Source: Sphingopyxis sp. GW247-27LB
GTDB lineage: Bacteria; Pseudomonadota; Alphaproteobacteria; Sphingomonadales; Sphingomonadaceae
Reading direction: 5' to 3'
NCBI RefSeq assembly: GCF_002277025.1
Contig: NZ_NIWD01000002.1
Coordinates: 62,001-126,000, forward strand
Length of the DNA stretch: 64,000 nt
The notes under the pieces were generated by a model. The model saw nothing but the letters and a program-made list of their open reading frames with translations, ran no database searches and was not told where the DNA came from. Each line of letters opens with the position of its first letter. Within the stretch, counting starts at the first letter, position 1. Below, one piece after another: positions 23,812-33,171 of the stretch. The translations under genes and the position numbers were made by a program.

Positions 23812-24321
23812 TCAGAGGGCGGCCGAAGCCGTCACGAATACGCGCGCGGGCTCGCGGGTGAGGAAAACAATCACCGGATGCTTTGTAAAGGGCGCGCACC
23901 CCAGGCCGGCGGCAAAGACATGGAGGTCATTGCCGCTCCAGCGAACGTTGAGTGTGGGTCGACCGGTGGGAAACACCGCACGCACCAGATAGGCATGATA
24001 CTGATCGCCCGGCGGGATGGTTTCGGAGGCCTTCGTTCCCATGAACTCGACAAGTTGACCGTGCGTCAGGGGAATGGCGCTTCGATCGCCCAGCAGCGCG
24101 ATCGCCCGCTTGATATTGCTTGATATGGGGCGAACGAGCGCCGGATCGATTTTCTCGCCTTCGTCCACGTTGGAAGGGGAGGCGAGCCATTCGTTCCTTG
24201 TCGTCGCGTCGCATTGAAATTGCGCGTCGGGACGTTCTGCGGAGATGGCAGGCGGCACAACCAAGGAAAGCAGGATCGCCAGCGCCATCAGACCTTTGCC
24301 AGTTGAGCGCCCAGCTTCCAT
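23812..24321 (-). CDS. secreted protein of unknown function
   Basis: Not recognised. The 169-residue product has a signal peptide (KGLMALAILLSLVVPPAISA, about residues 9-28), two cysteines (FQCDATTRNEW and AAGLGCAPFTKHP) that could form a disulfide, and a beta-rich C-terminal half (TLNVRWSGNDLHVFAAG, VIVFLTREPARVFVTAS). It begins six bases before the end of the L,D-transpeptidase gene upstream on the same strand, so both may be cotranscribed; a cell-envelope role is therefore plausible but unproven. The ribosome binding site is weak. Confidence 0.65.
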   Translation of the reverse strand: MEAGRSTGKGLMALAILLSLVVPPAISAERPDAQFQCDATTRNEWLASPSNVDEGEKIDPALVRPISSNIKRAIALLGDRSAIPLTHGQLVEFMGTKASETIPPGDQYHAYLVRAVFPTGRPTLNVRWSGNDLHVFAAGLGCAPFTKHPVIVFLTREPARVFVTASAAL

Positions 24322-24327
24322 GACTGC

Positions 24328-25731
24328 TCAATAAATCCCCGAGGTCCCCGGCGCGGTTGCGCTCGGCGCGCTCGCCGGTGCCGGCTGGCGCGCAGCGGTC
24401 GTCGTCGTCGGGACGACCGGCGGGGGGGTGGGGGAGATCAGCACCGCGGTCGGGCGGCCGGGCTTGGCGAAGCTCGCGACGACGGGCGCATCGCGGCCGT
24501 AGAGGTCGGCGAGCTTCTTCACGCCGCCCTTGCCGTCGGGCACCACCGTCCAATAGGCGACATAGACGGGGAAAGGCTGGTCGAAGCCAAAGCGCGTCGT
24601 CTTGCCGCTGGCGATCGCCTCGCCGAATTCCTCGGGCGATTTGCCCGCGAACATCACCGCCATCAGGCCCGAGAAATGCAGCGCCTTTTCGGTGCGGATG
24701 CAGCCGTGGCTGAACGCGCGCTTGTCGGCGGCGAAGGCGCCTTTCGACGGCGTGTCGTGGAGGTAGATGGCGTGCGGGTTCAGCATCTCCATCTTCATCA
24801 CGCCGAGCGAATTGCCCGGCCCCGGCTGCTGCACGACCGATAGCGTCTTGCCCTTGCCGGTCCAGGTATAGCCCTGCGCGCGGGCACGGGCGGGGTTGCT
24901 GGCGATCGTCGCGCCGATGCCCTCGTTGATGATGCTGCGCGGCAGCGTCCAGGTCGGGTTGACGATGACGCCGGTCGCCATCGGGTTGAGCTGCGGCGTC
25001 GGGGTGGTGGGCTTGCCCACGACCGCCTTGTGCGTTGCGATGACGACGCCGTCGTGGATGACGCGGGTCAGATATTCGGGGACGTTGCTGACGACATAGC
25101 CGGTGCCGAGGTCGCGCGGCATCCAGCGCCAGCGCTCCATGTTGACGCGGATCGCATTGGCCTCTGCAGGGGTCTTGGCGGAGGCGAGCGACGCCTTCAA
25201 AAGCGCGAAGGTGGGGTGGACGGGATCGAGGCCGCCGAGCGCCACCGGAATGTCGTTCGCCGTCAGCGCATAGCTGAGCAGCGGGATCAGCGGGGTGCCG
25301 TCGGCGTCGCTGTCGGTCATGAACCACTGCTTGCGGGCCGCGTTCGGCGTGCGGCCGTCGCGCAGGTGCGTCGCGAGCAGCAGGAAGCTGTCGGTCGCCA
25401 CCTTATCGAGTTCGACCTGATTGCCGCTGGCGATCGCCGCCTCGATCCCTTCGGAATTATAATCTTTCGGGAAGAGCCCTTCGCCGCCGACCGTCGCGAT
25501 GAAGGCGAGCAGCGCGCGGGCGTTGTCCTTCGACCAGCTCGGCAGGTTCGCCTCGGCCAGCGTTTCGACGACGGGCGCATCGTCGGCCACCTTGTCGGGC
25601 TGGAAGACGACCGAGTCCTCCTTCACATCCGACGTCTGGGCCAGTGCGGGAGCGCCAGCGAGCGCGAGCGGGAGGAGAAGCGCCGCGGCGGGTGCGGAAA
25701 AGGGAGAGTTTTTGACCATGGGGGCCGCCAT
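24328..25731 (-). CDS. L,D-transpeptidase, YcbB/LdtD-like
   Basis: A 467-residue exported L,D-transpeptidase. It has a signal peptide (AAALLLPLALAGAPALAQ, ending near residue 32), an N-terminal scaffold domain with LLATHLRDGRTPNAARKQ, and a catalytic YkuD domain including NMERWRWMPRDLGTGYVVSN-type sequence, His325 in AIYLHDTPSK and the catalytic Cys344 in AFSHGCIRTEKAL. This is the layout of the large YcbB type, which crosslinks peptidoglycan between mDAP residues. The tail is Pro/Thr/Ala-rich. ATG 25731 or 25719 may be the start; neither has a strong ribosome binding site. It lies just downstream of accC on the same strand. Confidence 0.9.
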   Translation of the reverse strand: MAAPMVKNSPFSAPAAALLLPLALAGAPALAQTSDVKEDSVVFQPDKVADDAPVVETLAEANLPSWSKDNARALLAFIATVGGEGLFPKDYNSEGIEAAIASGNQVELDKVATDSFLLLATHLRDGRTPNAARKQWFMTDSDADGTPLIPLLSYALTANDIPVALGGLDPVHPTFALLKASLASAKTPAEANAIRVNMERWRWMPRDLGTGYVVSNVPEYLTRVIHDGVVIATHKAVVGKPTTPTPQLNPMATGVIVNPTWTLPRSIINEGIGATIASNPARARAQGYTWTGKGKTLSVVQQPGPGNSLGVMKMEMLNPHAIYLHDTPSKGAFAADKRAFSHGCIRTEKALHFSGLMAVMFAGKSPEEFGEAIASGKTTRFGFDQPFPVYVAYWTVVPDGKGGVKKLADLYGRDAPVVASFAKPGRPTAVLISPTPPPVVPTTTTAARQPAPASAPSATAPGTSGIY

Positions 25732-25817
25732 AGCCAAAAAAACAGAGGTTTGGAAGGAGCGCGCGCGCGATCGGTGACCGCCCCTCCCCTTCAGAGGAGA
25801 GGGCAGGCGGTCGGTGC

Positions 25818-27176
25818 TCAGGCCTCCGCCGCGTCCTGCTGCGCGAGCCATTCCTCGAGCCATTTGATCGTATAGTCGCCATGGATCACGTCGGGCGCGG
25901 CGAGCAGCGCCTGGTGGAGCGGGATGTTGGTCTTGACCCCGCTGACGACCATTTCCTCAAGCGCGCGGCGCATCCGCATCATGCAGCTTTCGCGCGTGCG
26001 GCCATAGACGATCAGCTTGCCGATCATGCTGTCGTAATAGGGCGGGATCGCATAGCCCGCGTAGAGTCCGCTATCGACGCGGACGTGCATGCCGCCCGCG
26101 GGGTGATATTGGGTGACCTTGCCCGGCGAGGGCAGGAAGCTGCGCGGATCCTCGGCATTGATGCGGCATTCCATCGCATGGCCGCGAAATTCGAGATCCT
26201 CCTGCCGCACCGACAGGCCGCGGCCGTCGGCGATGCGAATCTGCTCACGGACGAGGTCGAAGCCGGTGATCATCTCGGTCACCGGATGCTCGACCTGGAT
26301 GCGGGTATTCATCTCGATGAAGAAGAACTCGCCGTTTTCCCAGAGGAATTCGATCGTCCCCGCGCCGCGATAGTGCATCTTGGCCATCGCGTCGGCGCAG
26401 ATCTTGCCCATCCGCGCGCGCTCCTCGGCCGAGATGACGGGCGAGGGGGCTTCCTCGAGCACTTTCTGGTGGCGGCGCTGGAGCGAGCAGTCGCGCTCGC
26501 CGAGGTGGATGGCGTTGCCGTTGCCGTCGCCGAACACCTGGAATTCGATATGGCGCGGGTTGCCGAGATATTTCTCCATATAGACGGTCGGGTCGCCGAA
26601 CGCCGCCGCCGCCTCGCTCGACGCCTGGCCCATCAGGCTTTCGAGGCTGTCCTCGTCGGGAACGACCTTCATGCCGCGCCCGCCGCCGCCCGAGGCGGCC
26701 TTGATCAGCACCGGATAGCCGATCTCGCGCGCGAGCGTCTTCGTCTCCTCGCCATAGGTGACCGCGCCGGGCGAGCCCGGGACGACCGGCAGGCCGAGCT
26801 GGACCGCGGTGCGCTTCGCCTCGACCTTGTCGCCCATCGTGCGGATATGCTCGGGCTTCGGGCCGACGAAGACCAGGTCGTGCGCCTCGATGATCTCGGC
26901 GAAGCGGGCGTTTTCCGACAGGAAGCCGTAGCCCGGATGGATCGCGTTGGCGTTGGTCACCTCGGCGGCCGAGATGATCGCCGGAATGTTGAGATAGCTG
27001 TCCTTCGCCGCGGGCGGGCCGATGCACACCGCCTCGTCGGCCAAGCGGACGTGCATCGCGTCGGCGTCGGCGGTCGAGTGGACCGCGACGGTCTTGATGC
27101 CCATTTCATGACACGCGCGATGAATGCGCAGCGCGATCTCGCCACGATTGGCGATCAGGAGCTTTTCGATGCTCAT
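25818..27176 (-). CDS. accC: acetyl-CoA carboxylase, biotin carboxylase subunit
   Basis: The 452-residue enzyme carboxylates biotin on AccB with ATP and bicarbonate, the first step of fatty-acid synthesis. Signatures: [18 protein letters not shown] at the start, [15 protein letters not shown], the glycine-rich ATP loop [51 protein letters not shown] and RINAEDP. Length and order are those of the normal single-subunit form. It begins 8 bases after the accB stop, in the aroQ-accB-accC operon. Confidence 0.98.
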   Translation of the reverse strand: MSIEKLLIANRGEIALRIHRACHEMGIKTVAVHSTADADAMHVRLADEAVCIGPPAAKDSYLNIPAIISAAEVTNANAIHPGYGFLSENARFAEIIEAHDLVFVGPKPEHIRTMGDKVEAKRTAVQLGLPVVPGSPGAVTYGEETKTLAREIGYPVLIKAASGGGGRGMKVVPDEDSLESLMGQASSEAAAAFGDPTVYMEKYLGNPRHIEFQVFGDGNGNAIHLGERDCSLQRRHQKVLEEAPSPVISAEERARMGKICADAMAKMHYRGAGTIEFLWENGEFFFIEMNTRIQVEHPVTEMITGFDLVREQIRIADGRGLSVRQEDLEFRGHAMECRINAEDPRSFLPSPGKVTQYHPAGGMHVRVDSGLYAGYAIPPYYDSMIGKLIVYGRTRESCMMRMRRALEEMVVSGVKTNIPLHQALLAAPDVIHGDYTIKWLEEWLAQQDAAEA

Positions 27177-27184
27177 GGGCTGGA

Positions 27185-27664
27185 TCAGCCGATGGTGAAC
27201 AGCGGCTGGTCGAACTCGACCGGCTGGCTGTTCTCGACATGCACGGCCTGAAGCGTGCCCGACTTGGGGGCGGTGATCGGGTTCATCACCTTCATCGCCT
27301 CGATGATCAGGATGGTGTCGCCTTCCTTCACCGCGGCGCCCGAGCTCGCGAAATTGGGCGCGCCGGGTTCGGGGGCAAGATAGACGGTGCCGACCATCGG
27401 CGACTTCACCGCATCGGCGAAGCTGTCGGGGGCGGGGGCTGCCGATGCGGCTGCCGGTGCGGCCGGCGCAGCGGCGGCCGCGGCGACCGGAGCGGGGGCG
27501 TAAGCCAGCGGCGCGGCGGCGGCGGTCAGCGTGCGCGCGACGCGCACCTTGCGATCGCCGTCCTCGACCTCGATTTCCGAAAGCTGCGTGTCGTCGAGCA
27601 GTTCGGCCAGCGCGCGGACGAACGCCGGATCGATGTTGATGCCCTGCTCCTTATGGTCACCCAT
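27185..27664 (-). CDS. accB: acetyl-CoA carboxylase, biotin carboxyl carrier protein
   Basis: A 159-residue carrier protein. Residues 1-45 form the N-terminal helix and strand pair, followed by an Ala/Pro-rich linker (about 48-80) and the C-terminal biotinyl domain, with the target Lys125 in [17 protein letters not shown]. The ending FDQPLFTIG is typical. It lies between aroQ (69 bases upstream) and accC (8 bases downstream). Confidence 0.97.
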   Translation of the reverse strand: MGDHKEQGINIDPAFVRALAELLDDTQLSEIEVEDGDRKVRVARTLTAAAAPLAYAPAPVAAAAAAPAAPAAASAAPAPDSFADAVKSPMVGTVYLAPEPGAPNFASSGAAVKEGDTILIIEAMKVMNPITAPKSGTLQAVHVENSQPVEFDQPLFTIG

Positions 27665-27733
27665 ATGTAATTTCCCGTTGTTGCGGCGCCGGATTGGAGG
27701 CGCCCTGACCCCTGTTTCTGATCGCGCCTCTTG

Positions 27734-28186
27734 TCAGAAGCGCGCGGCGGCGTCCAGCGCCAGCGTGTAACTGTCGGCGCCATGCCCGGCGAAATGCGCG
27801 GCCGCCGCCATGCCCACATAGCTGATATGGCGGAAATTTTCGCGTTTCATCGGGTCCGACAGATGGACCTCGATCACCGGCACCTTGATCGACTTGATCG
27901 CGTCGTGGATCGCGATCGACGTGTGGGTATAGCCGCCCGCGTTGAGCAGCACCGCCTTCGCCCCCGCGACATAGGCCTCGTGCAGCCAGTCGATCAGCAC
28001 GCCCTCATGGTTCGTCTGCCGGCATTCGACGCGGAGGCCGAGTCCCGCAGCCTGCGCCTCGAGCCGGGCGTGGATATCGTTGAGCGTGTCGTGTCCGTAA
28101 ATCTCCGGCTCGCGCGTGCCGAGCAGGTTGAGATTGGGGCCGGAAAGGACATAGACGGTCGGAAGTTCGGAACGCTCTTGGGGCAA
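27734..28186 (-). CDS. aroQ: 3-dehydroquinate dehydratase, type II
   Basis: The 150-residue product is a type II dehydroquinase, third step of the shikimate pathway. [17 protein letters not shown] is the N-terminal signature with the catalytic Tyr; [26 protein letters not shown] and [17 protein letters not shown] (catalytic His and the substrate loop) follow. No ATG is available before the conserved start; TTG 28186, giving [18 protein letters not shown], is the best choice. It heads the aroQ-accB-accC operon and is divergent from thiS, 79 bases away. Confidence 0.93.
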   Translation of the reverse strand: MPQERSELPTVYVLSGPNLNLLGTREPEIYGHDTLNDIHARLEAQAAGLGLRVECRQTNHEGVLIDWLHEAYVAGAKAVLLNAGGYTHTSIAIHDAIKSIKVPVIEVHLSDPMKRENFRHISYVGMAAAAHFAGHGADSYTLALDAAARF

Positions 28187-28265
28187 GGGGGCGGGCTTTC
28201 GGTTGCTACGTTGCTCGCTCCCCCTATATGGGCTGCTCGGCAAAAGGCAAAGCAAGGGTGCAGCG

Positions 28266-28466
28266 GTGATTTCGATCGTCCTCAACGGCGAACAGCGGCA
28301 GGTGCGGAGCGGCAGCATCGCCGATCTCGTCGCCTCGCTCGGGCTCGACGTGAAGAAGGTCGCGGTCGAGCGCAACCGCGAGATCGTCCCCCGCTCGACC
28401 CTTGCCGACGTCGCGCTCGCCGAGGGCGATGCGCTGGAAATCGTTCATTTCGTAGGAGGCGGTTGA
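28266..28466 (+). CDS. thiS: sulfur carrier protein ThiS
   Basis: A 66-residue ubiquitin-fold carrier whose C-terminal Gly-Gly becomes a thiocarboxylate that gives sulfur to the thiamin thiazole. It ends EIVHFVGGG. The middle has [23 protein letters not shown], the ThiS core. The start is GTG 28266 with AAGG upstream. It precedes thiG by one base in the same operon. The 79-base gap to aroQ is too short for a TPP riboswitch and none is seen. Confidence 0.93.
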   Translation: MISIVLNGEQRQVRSGSIADLVASLGLDVKKVAVERNREIVPRSTLADVALAEGDALEIVHFVGGG

Positions 28467-28467
28467 G

Positions 28468-29241
28468 GTGTCAGCGGACCAGTGGAGTGTCGCCGGACGG
28501 ACGTTCACGTCGCGGCTGATCGTCGGCACCGGCAAATATAAGGATTTCGAGCAGAACGCCGCCGCGGTCGCGGCGTCGGGGGCGGAGATCGTCACCGTCG
28601 CGGTGCGCCGCGTCAATGTCTCGGACCCGGCCGCGCCGATGCTCACCGACTATATCGACCCCAAGAAGATCACCTATCTTCCCAACACCGCCGGCTGCTT
28701 CAACGCCGACGACGCGATCCGCACCCTGCGGCTGGCGCGCGAGGCGGGGGGGTGGGACCTCGTCAAGCTCGAGGTGCTCGGCGAGGCGAAGACGCTCTAT
28801 CCCAACATGCGCGAGACGCTGGAGGCGACCGAAGTGCTCGCGAAAGAGGGCTTCCTGCCGATGGTCTATTGCGTCGACGATCCGATCGCCGCGAAGCAGC
28901 TCGAGGATGCGGGCGCGGTCGCGATCATGCCGCTGGGCGCGCCGATCGGGTCGGGGCTCGGCATCCAGAACCGCGTGACGATCCGCCTGATCGTCGAGGG
29001 CGCGTCGGTGCCGGTGCTCGTCGATGCGGGCGTCGGCACGGCGAGCGACGCGGCGGTGGCGATGGAACTCGGCTGCGACGGCGTGCTGATGAACACGGCG
29101 ATCGCCGAGGCGAAGGATCCCGTCCGCATGGCGCGCGCGATGAAGCTCGCGGTCGAGGCGGGACGTGACGCCTATCTGTCGGGCCGCATGGGCCAGCGCC
29201 GCTATGCCGATCCATCGAGTCCGCTCGCGGGACTAATCTAG
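28468..29241 (+). CDS. thiG: thiazole synthase ThiG
   Basis: A 257-residue TIM-barrel enzyme that makes the thiazole of thiamin from deoxyxylulose phosphate, dehydroglycine and ThiS-thiocarboxylate. Signatures: [23 protein letters not shown] (with the Schiff-base lysine [14 protein letters not shown] further on), [16 protein letters not shown] and [19 protein letters not shown]. The start is GTG 28468 with AGGAGG at 28454-28459. No thiO, thiH or thiE is adjacent, so the dehydroglycine source is encoded elsewhere. Confidence 0.96.
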   Translation: MSADQWSVAGRTFTSRLIVGTGKYKDFEQNAAAVAASGAEIVTVAVRRVNVSDPAAPMLTDYIDPKKITYLPNTAGCFNADDAIRTLRLAREAGGWDLVKLEVLGEAKTLYPNMRETLEATEVLAKEGFLPMVYCVDDPIAAKQLEDAGAVAIMPLGAPIGSGLGIQNRVTIRLIVEGASVPVLVDAGVGTASDAAVAMELGCDGVLMNTAIAEAKDPVRMARAMKLAVEAGRDAYLSGRMGQRRYADPSSPLAGLI

Positions 29242-29356
29242 GTTAGTTTTCTCTTTTAATTGAATGGCTTGATGCGTTTCCATGGAACGCCGACGGCGCG
29301 CGCTCGTTGATCGGGCACGAGGCTATGCCGCCTCGTGCCAGCCAAGGAGACTCCCC

Positions 29357-29539
29357 GTGGGTGAATTCAAGGACAAAGCCAAGGGCCTCGCCAACGAAGC
29401 CGCCGGCAACGCCAAGCAGGCGGTCGGCAAGGCGACGGACAACGAACGTCTGCGCGCCGAAGGCGAAGCGCAGGAGCGCAAGGGCGAAGCCCAGAATCTG
29501 AGCGGCAAGGTCAAGGGCGCGCTCGGCGACAAGATCTGA
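29357..29539 (+). CDS. CsbD-family stress protein
   Basis: A 60-residue, highly charged helical protein of the CsbD family (general stress response, function at the molecular level unknown). It has GEFKDKAKGLANEAAGNAKQ and the repeat-like GEAQERKGEAQNLSGKVKG. The start is GTG 29357 with AAGGAGA ending seven bases before. A strong terminator follows at 29561. It is monocistronic, separated from thiG by 115 bases. Confidence 0.9.
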   Translation: MGEFKDKAKGLANEAAGNAKQAVGKATDNERLRAEGEAQERKGEAQNLSGKVKGALGDKI

Positions 29540-29560
29540 CGCTCGACCTTTCCCGAACAG

Positions 29561-29590
29561 AAAAGGCCCCCGGACGACCGGGGGCCTTTT
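29561..29590. terminator. bidirectional rho-independent terminator
   Basis: AAAAGGCCCCCGG (29561-29573), ACGA-type loop and CCGGGGGCCTTTT (29578-29590) form a long perfect stem with A/T flanks on both sides. It serves the CsbD gene on the plus strand and the DUF1254 gene on the minus strand. Confidence 0.92.
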
Positions 29591-29609
29591 CTTTGCGTGC
29601 GCCGCCGGT

Positions 29610-31019
29610 TCAGGGCAGCCGCTTCAGCGGCGGTGGCGTCCAGCGCCCTTCGAGTGCCTCGCGCCGCGGCAGGTAGAGGCGCAGGTTCATCGTGAACGGT
29701 CCCGCGGGCGCGGGGAGCCAGTTGGCTTCCTTGTCCGCACCGGGATTATCCTTCTGGATATAGAGGTCGAGCGAGCCGTCGGGGTTGAAGGCCAGCTTGT
29801 CGCGGTCGCCGATCGCGAAGCGGTCGATCGGGTTTGCGACGAAGAACTGGTCGGCGCCGTACATGGTCAGCGACCAGAAGGCGTCGGCGGGCGGAATCTG
29901 GTCCTTGTCGAAGTGCAGGACGTAGCGCGCCGCGCCGCTGAGCGGCTGGCCCTCGCCGTCGAGCGGCACCATCGGATAGATGGCCTCCTCGGGCGGCAGC
30001 GCGCCGAGGCCCGCATAGCCGATGAAGGCGCGCTGGAGATAGTCGTTGCCATAGACGCCGAGCGCGTTGCCCATCGCGACCCAGCCGTTCTTGGTCAGGC
30101 TGAGCCCCTTGCGGCGGTTCAGGATCCGCGCATAGGCGTCGGCCGCGGCGCGGGTCAGGCCGCGCTGCACCGCGGGGTCGGCGGCGGCGAGGTCGAAGCT
30201 CTTCCCCGGCACCAGCCCGACGCGCTCCATGCGCAACAGCATGGCATAGTCGCTCGCGTGCGGCGGGTTGCGCTTCAGCGTCTCGGCGAACAGCGCGAAG
30301 AAGGCGCCGGGCGCCATCTGCGCGACCTGCTCGACCGGCGGAGTCTTCATGTCGACCGACGGATCGGCCTTCGCCTCCGCCGCGGCCTGCGGCTTGCCCC
30401 AACCCGACAGCGGCGTCGCGGCATAGCCCGCCTGCAGCTGGTGGACATGGTCGTAATCGGCGGCGCCGTTGGTCTGGATGCGCCCGATGATCCAGCCCTG
30501 CTCGGTCGGGCTGCGCACCATCCGCATTCCCGCGGGCAGCGTCCCCTGCCAGTGCGGGCCGACGAGCGCCACGGTGCCGCCGTCGTTGCCCGTGGTGCGC
30601 GTGCCGAGCGTCGCGAACACCTCGGTCCACATGTCCATGATCGGCACGACATGATAGCGGCCCGCAGTGTCCGGCAGGGTCAGGATCAGCGGTTCCCGGC
30701 CGACGTCGAACCACAGCGTCGAATAGAGGGTGTCGGCGTTGGGGCGCACCACATCCTTGAAGCTCGCGTCGGGATAGGTCTTCATGTGCGCGAATTGGTT
30801 CACCGGTGCGCGCAGCCGGCCTTCGCGGGCGTTGGTCGACACGCGGCGCGTCACGTCCATCAGCACCATCGGATAGGCGTAGGTATAGGCTTCGAGGCCG
30901 ATGGCGTAGGCGTCCTCCTCGGTCGTCGTCGTTTCCTGGGGTGTCGCTTGCGGCGCGGCGCGCGCCGGGCCGGACAGGACGGCCGCCGCCATCGCGGCCA
31001 GGGCAAGAAGCATCTTCAT
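29610..31019 (-). CDS. DUF1254/DUF1214-domain exported protein
   Basis: A 469-residue protein with a signal peptide (MKMLLALAAMAAAVLSGPARA) followed by the DUF1254 domain (AYTYAYPMVLMDVTRR, VRPNADTLYSTLWFDV, DTAGRYHVVPIMDMWTEVFA) and a C-terminal DUF1214 domain (FWSLTMYGADQFFVANPIDRFAIGDR, LYIQKDNPG, APAGPFTMNLRLYLPR). The biochemical role of this pair of domains is unknown; it is common in environmental proteobacteria. AGGAGA precedes ATG 31019. It is divergent from a Crp/Fnr regulator 129 bases away, which may control it. Confidence 0.9.
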   Translation of the reverse strand: MKMLLALAAMAAAVLSGPARAAPQATPQETTTTEEDAYAIGLEAYTYAYPMVLMDVTRRVSTNAREGRLRAPVNQFAHMKTYPDASFKDVVRPNADTLYSTLWFDVGREPLILTLPDTAGRYHVVPIMDMWTEVFATLGTRTTGNDGGTVALVGPHWQGTLPAGMRMVRSPTEQGWIIGRIQTNGAADYDHVHQLQAGYAATPLSGWGKPQAAAEAKADPSVDMKTPPVEQVAQMAPGAFFALFAETLKRNPPHASDYAMLLRMERVGLVPGKSFDLAAADPAVQRGLTRAAADAYARILNRRKGLSLTKNGWVAMGNALGVYGNDYLQRAFIGYAGLGALPPEEAIYPMVPLDGEGQPLSGAARYVLHFDKDQIPPADAFWSLTMYGADQFFVANPIDRFAIGDRDKLAFNPDGSLDLYIQKDNPGADKEANWLPAPAGPFTMNLRLYLPRREALEGRWTPPPLKRLP

Positions 31020-31148
31020 GCGATAGGTCTCCTCTCGATCTCGCCTTCCGCTAGCGATGGCCGCGCCGCCAGTCTGTCATCCAGCCGACAATCTCTTGGG
31101 ATTTTCGGATGTGCGGCATAGAGGTCGGCAGCGAAGGGGAGCGAAAGC

Positions 31149-31889
31149 ATGTCGACGAGGCCGCAGGCGAACCGATCGCCCGAACATTGGGGCCCCGACG
31201 CGCGCCTCCGCGCGCTGCGGCTCTGCCCGTTGTTTCGCGACTGGCCCGAGGCGCGGCTGACCGAGGTCGCGGCGATCGCCCGCGCGCGATCCTATGCGCG
31301 CGGCACGGATATAGGCACGCACCACCATCCCCGCAGCCGCGACGTGATCATCGTCGCCGCGGGCGGCGTCGAGATCAGCAGCGCCTCGGCGGAGGGCAAG
31401 CGCTTCGTCCTCGGCCTCGCGAGCGCGCCTGAGGTGCTGGCGCTCGTCTTGCTCCTGTCGGATGTGCGATTACCCTATGATTTCCGCGCCTATGCCGACA
31501 GCGTGCTGTTGCACCTGCCTTGCGACGCGCTGACCGCGATCCTCGATGCCGAACCGATATTGTGGCGCGACGTCGCGCTGCTGCTCTGCACCCGCCATGG
31601 CGACAGCCTGCGCCTGCTCCACGACCAGACGCTTGGCACGCTCGAGCAGCGCATGGCGGCGACGCTCGCCCATCTCGGCCGGATTCACGGCATCGCGGCG
31701 GATGGAGGCACCGAACTGGGGCTGCGGCTGCCGCAGGAGCAGCTCGGCGCGATGCTGGGGGTCACGCGGCAGAGCGTCAACCGCGTGCTGCGCGACATGG
31801 AGCGCGCCGGCGTGATCGCGATCGACTATAACCGCATCACGATCCGCGATGCAGCGGCATTGGACGGGATCGCAGCGCGGGTAGCCTGA
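31149..31889 (+). CDS. Crp/Fnr-family transcriptional regulator
   Basis: A 246-residue regulator with an N-terminal cyclic-nucleotide-binding fold (about residues 25-140) and a C-terminal winged helix-turn-helix: LGLRLPQEQLGAMLGVTRQSVNRVLRDMERAGVI, the recognisable Crp HTH. The N-terminal part lacks the cysteine cluster of FNR and lacks a clear cAMP-binding RxS motif, so its signal is unknown. GAAGGGGAG-like sequence is upstream of ATG 31149. It is divergent from the DUF1254 gene. Confidence 0.9.
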   Translation: MSTRPQANRSPEHWGPDARLRALRLCPLFRDWPEARLTEVAAIARARSYARGTDIGTHHHPRSRDVIIVAAGGVEISSASAEGKRFVLGLASAPEVLALVLLLSDVRLPYDFRAYADSVLLHLPCDALTAILDAEPILWRDVALLLCTRHGDSLRLLHDQTLGTLEQRMAATLAHLGRIHGIAADGGTELGLRLPQEQLGAMLGVTRQSVNRVLRDMERAGVIAIDYNRITIRDAAALDGIAARVA

Positions 31890-31893
31890 AGAC

Positions 31894-32643
31894 TCAGCGG
31901 CCGCCCGAGGCGACGATGTCGACGTCGGTCATGCCGCCGTCACGGCGCAGCATCACGACATAGGCAAGCTCGCCCTTGGTGCCGCCGAGCGTATGCTCGT
32001 TGCCGCGCACGCGATGATCGCTCGTGTAGCCGGCGCGGATTGCCATCGTGTGATAATAGTCGAGCACGCCCTGGATCGAGGCGGCGGTCTGGAAATTGAC
32101 GACGCGGATGTTGCACTTGCCGCCGTTTATGCCGGCCGCTTCGCGCAGAGTCGCGCGCGGATAGACGGGGAAGGCCGCGGGCATGCGGTCGGCCCAGCCG
32201 TTGCCATAGGTCAGCTTCGCGTCGCAGCTGCCCTTCGTCTGCTCGCGCGCGAGCGCGCCGATAGTGGCGGGGCGCTTGGCGGCGCAGTCGCCGGCGCAGC
32301 CTTCCTCGAAGGGCAGCGCCCTGGGCGCGGCGAGCAGCTTGCCCGCCTTCATCGCCGCGGCGGCTTCGGCGGCGGTCGCCGCCTTGCCCGCGGCGATACC
32401 GGGAACCCCGCCATCGACCGGCCGGTTGCCGGGGCCGGCGGCGTTGCGGTTGGCCTGGCCCGCGAGCTTGGGGTCGACCATGATCTTGTCTTCGAGCGCG
32501 CCCTTGATCGCGGGATCGGCATTGGTCAGCCCGTCATCGAGCGGCGCGAGTTCGGCCTTGCCGTCGGGATTGTCCCGGCAGCCGGCGAGCCCCGCGGTTG
32601 CCATCAGCAAGCCGGCAACGAGCCATTTTCCCCGCAACATCAT
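31894..32643 (-). CDS. lipoprotein of unknown function
   Basis: A 249-residue lipoprotein. The N-terminus has a lipobox (LLMATAGLAGC, cut before Cys), then low-complexity Ala/Asp sequence, and a conserved-looking C-terminal part with cysteines (EEGCAGDCAAKRP, GSCDAKLTYGNGWADRMP, GGKCNIRVVNF) and SIQGVLDYYHTMAIRAGYTSDHR. The latter resembles periplasmic proteins that adopt a small alpha/beta fold, but no family was identified. AAGGGAG precedes ATG 32643; ATG 32640 is an alternative. It converges on the Crp/Fnr gene. Confidence 0.75.
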   Translation of the reverse strand: MMLRGKWLVAGLLMATAGLAGCRDNPDGKAELAPLDDGLTNADPAIKGALEDKIMVDPKLAGQANRNAAGPGNRPVDGGVPGIAAGKAATAAEAAAAMKAGKLLAAPRALPFEEGCAGDCAAKRPATIGALAREQTKGSCDAKLTYGNGWADRMPAAFPVYPRATLREAAGINGGKCNIRVVNFQTAASIQGVLDYYHTMAIRAGYTSDHRVRGNEHTLGGTKGELAYVVMLRRDGGMTDVDIVASGGR

Positions 32644-32730
32644 CGCTAACACTCCCTTAATCTTTCATCCGGACTAGCCGAATTCTGGTTAAGAAGATGT
32701 GAGGAAAAAGCGTTAATCGGTAAGGCTTTG

Positions 32731-33171
32731 TTAGCCGAAAACTGTCTCGGGCCGGGACGCTTTCGGGTCGCAACGGATGAGGCGCGAGGTTTCGACCGCC
32801 GCCTGGCGATGGACCACCGCCTGCCGGTAGACGGGGTCGGTGACCATCTCCATGAAGGCGCCGCTGTTCGGATATTCGGCGACGAAGATCGCGTCCCAGC
32901 GTTCGCCCTCGGGGCCGATCACCATCGTTTCCATCGTGCCGCGCCAGACGATGCGCCCGCCGACACGCTGGAATATCGGGCCGCTGTCGGTGCCGTAATG
33001 GGCATAGGCCTCCGCGCCGGTCAGATCCTGTCCGGCGAGCGGATGGTCGGCGGGATAGGCGGCCGTGTCGCGGAAGCGCACGAGGTTGAGCATATGGATC
33101 ACCGTGTCGCGCGGCAGCGCCTTGAAGGCGTCGAACTGCGCGCGTTCGGGGTCGACATGATGGTCGGTCAT
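32731..33171 (-). CDS. DUF1330-domain protein
   Basis: A 146-residue dimeric alpha-beta barrel-like protein: LPRDTVIHMLNLVRFRD, GAEAYAHYGTDSGPIFQRVGGRIVWRG and WDAIFVAEYPNSGAFMEMV match the DUF1330 pattern. Such proteins are small, cytoplasmic, and of unknown role, possibly binding small molecules. ATG 33171 overlaps the TGA of the GNAT gene upstream (ATGA), so the two are translationally coupled. AAGGAG precedes the start. Confidence 0.88.
   Translation of the reverse strand: MTDHHVDPERAQFDAFKALPRDTVIHMLNLVRFRDTAAYPADHPLAGQDLTGAEAYAHYGTDSGPIFQRVGGRIVWRGTMETMVIGPEGERWDAIFVAEYPNSGAFMEMVTDPVYRQAVVHRQAAVETSRLIRCDPKASRPETVFG

Noticed and set aside
28186-28266. TPP riboswitch before thiS
   Set aside because: The gap is only 79 bases and no CUGAGA-type core or paired arms are seen.
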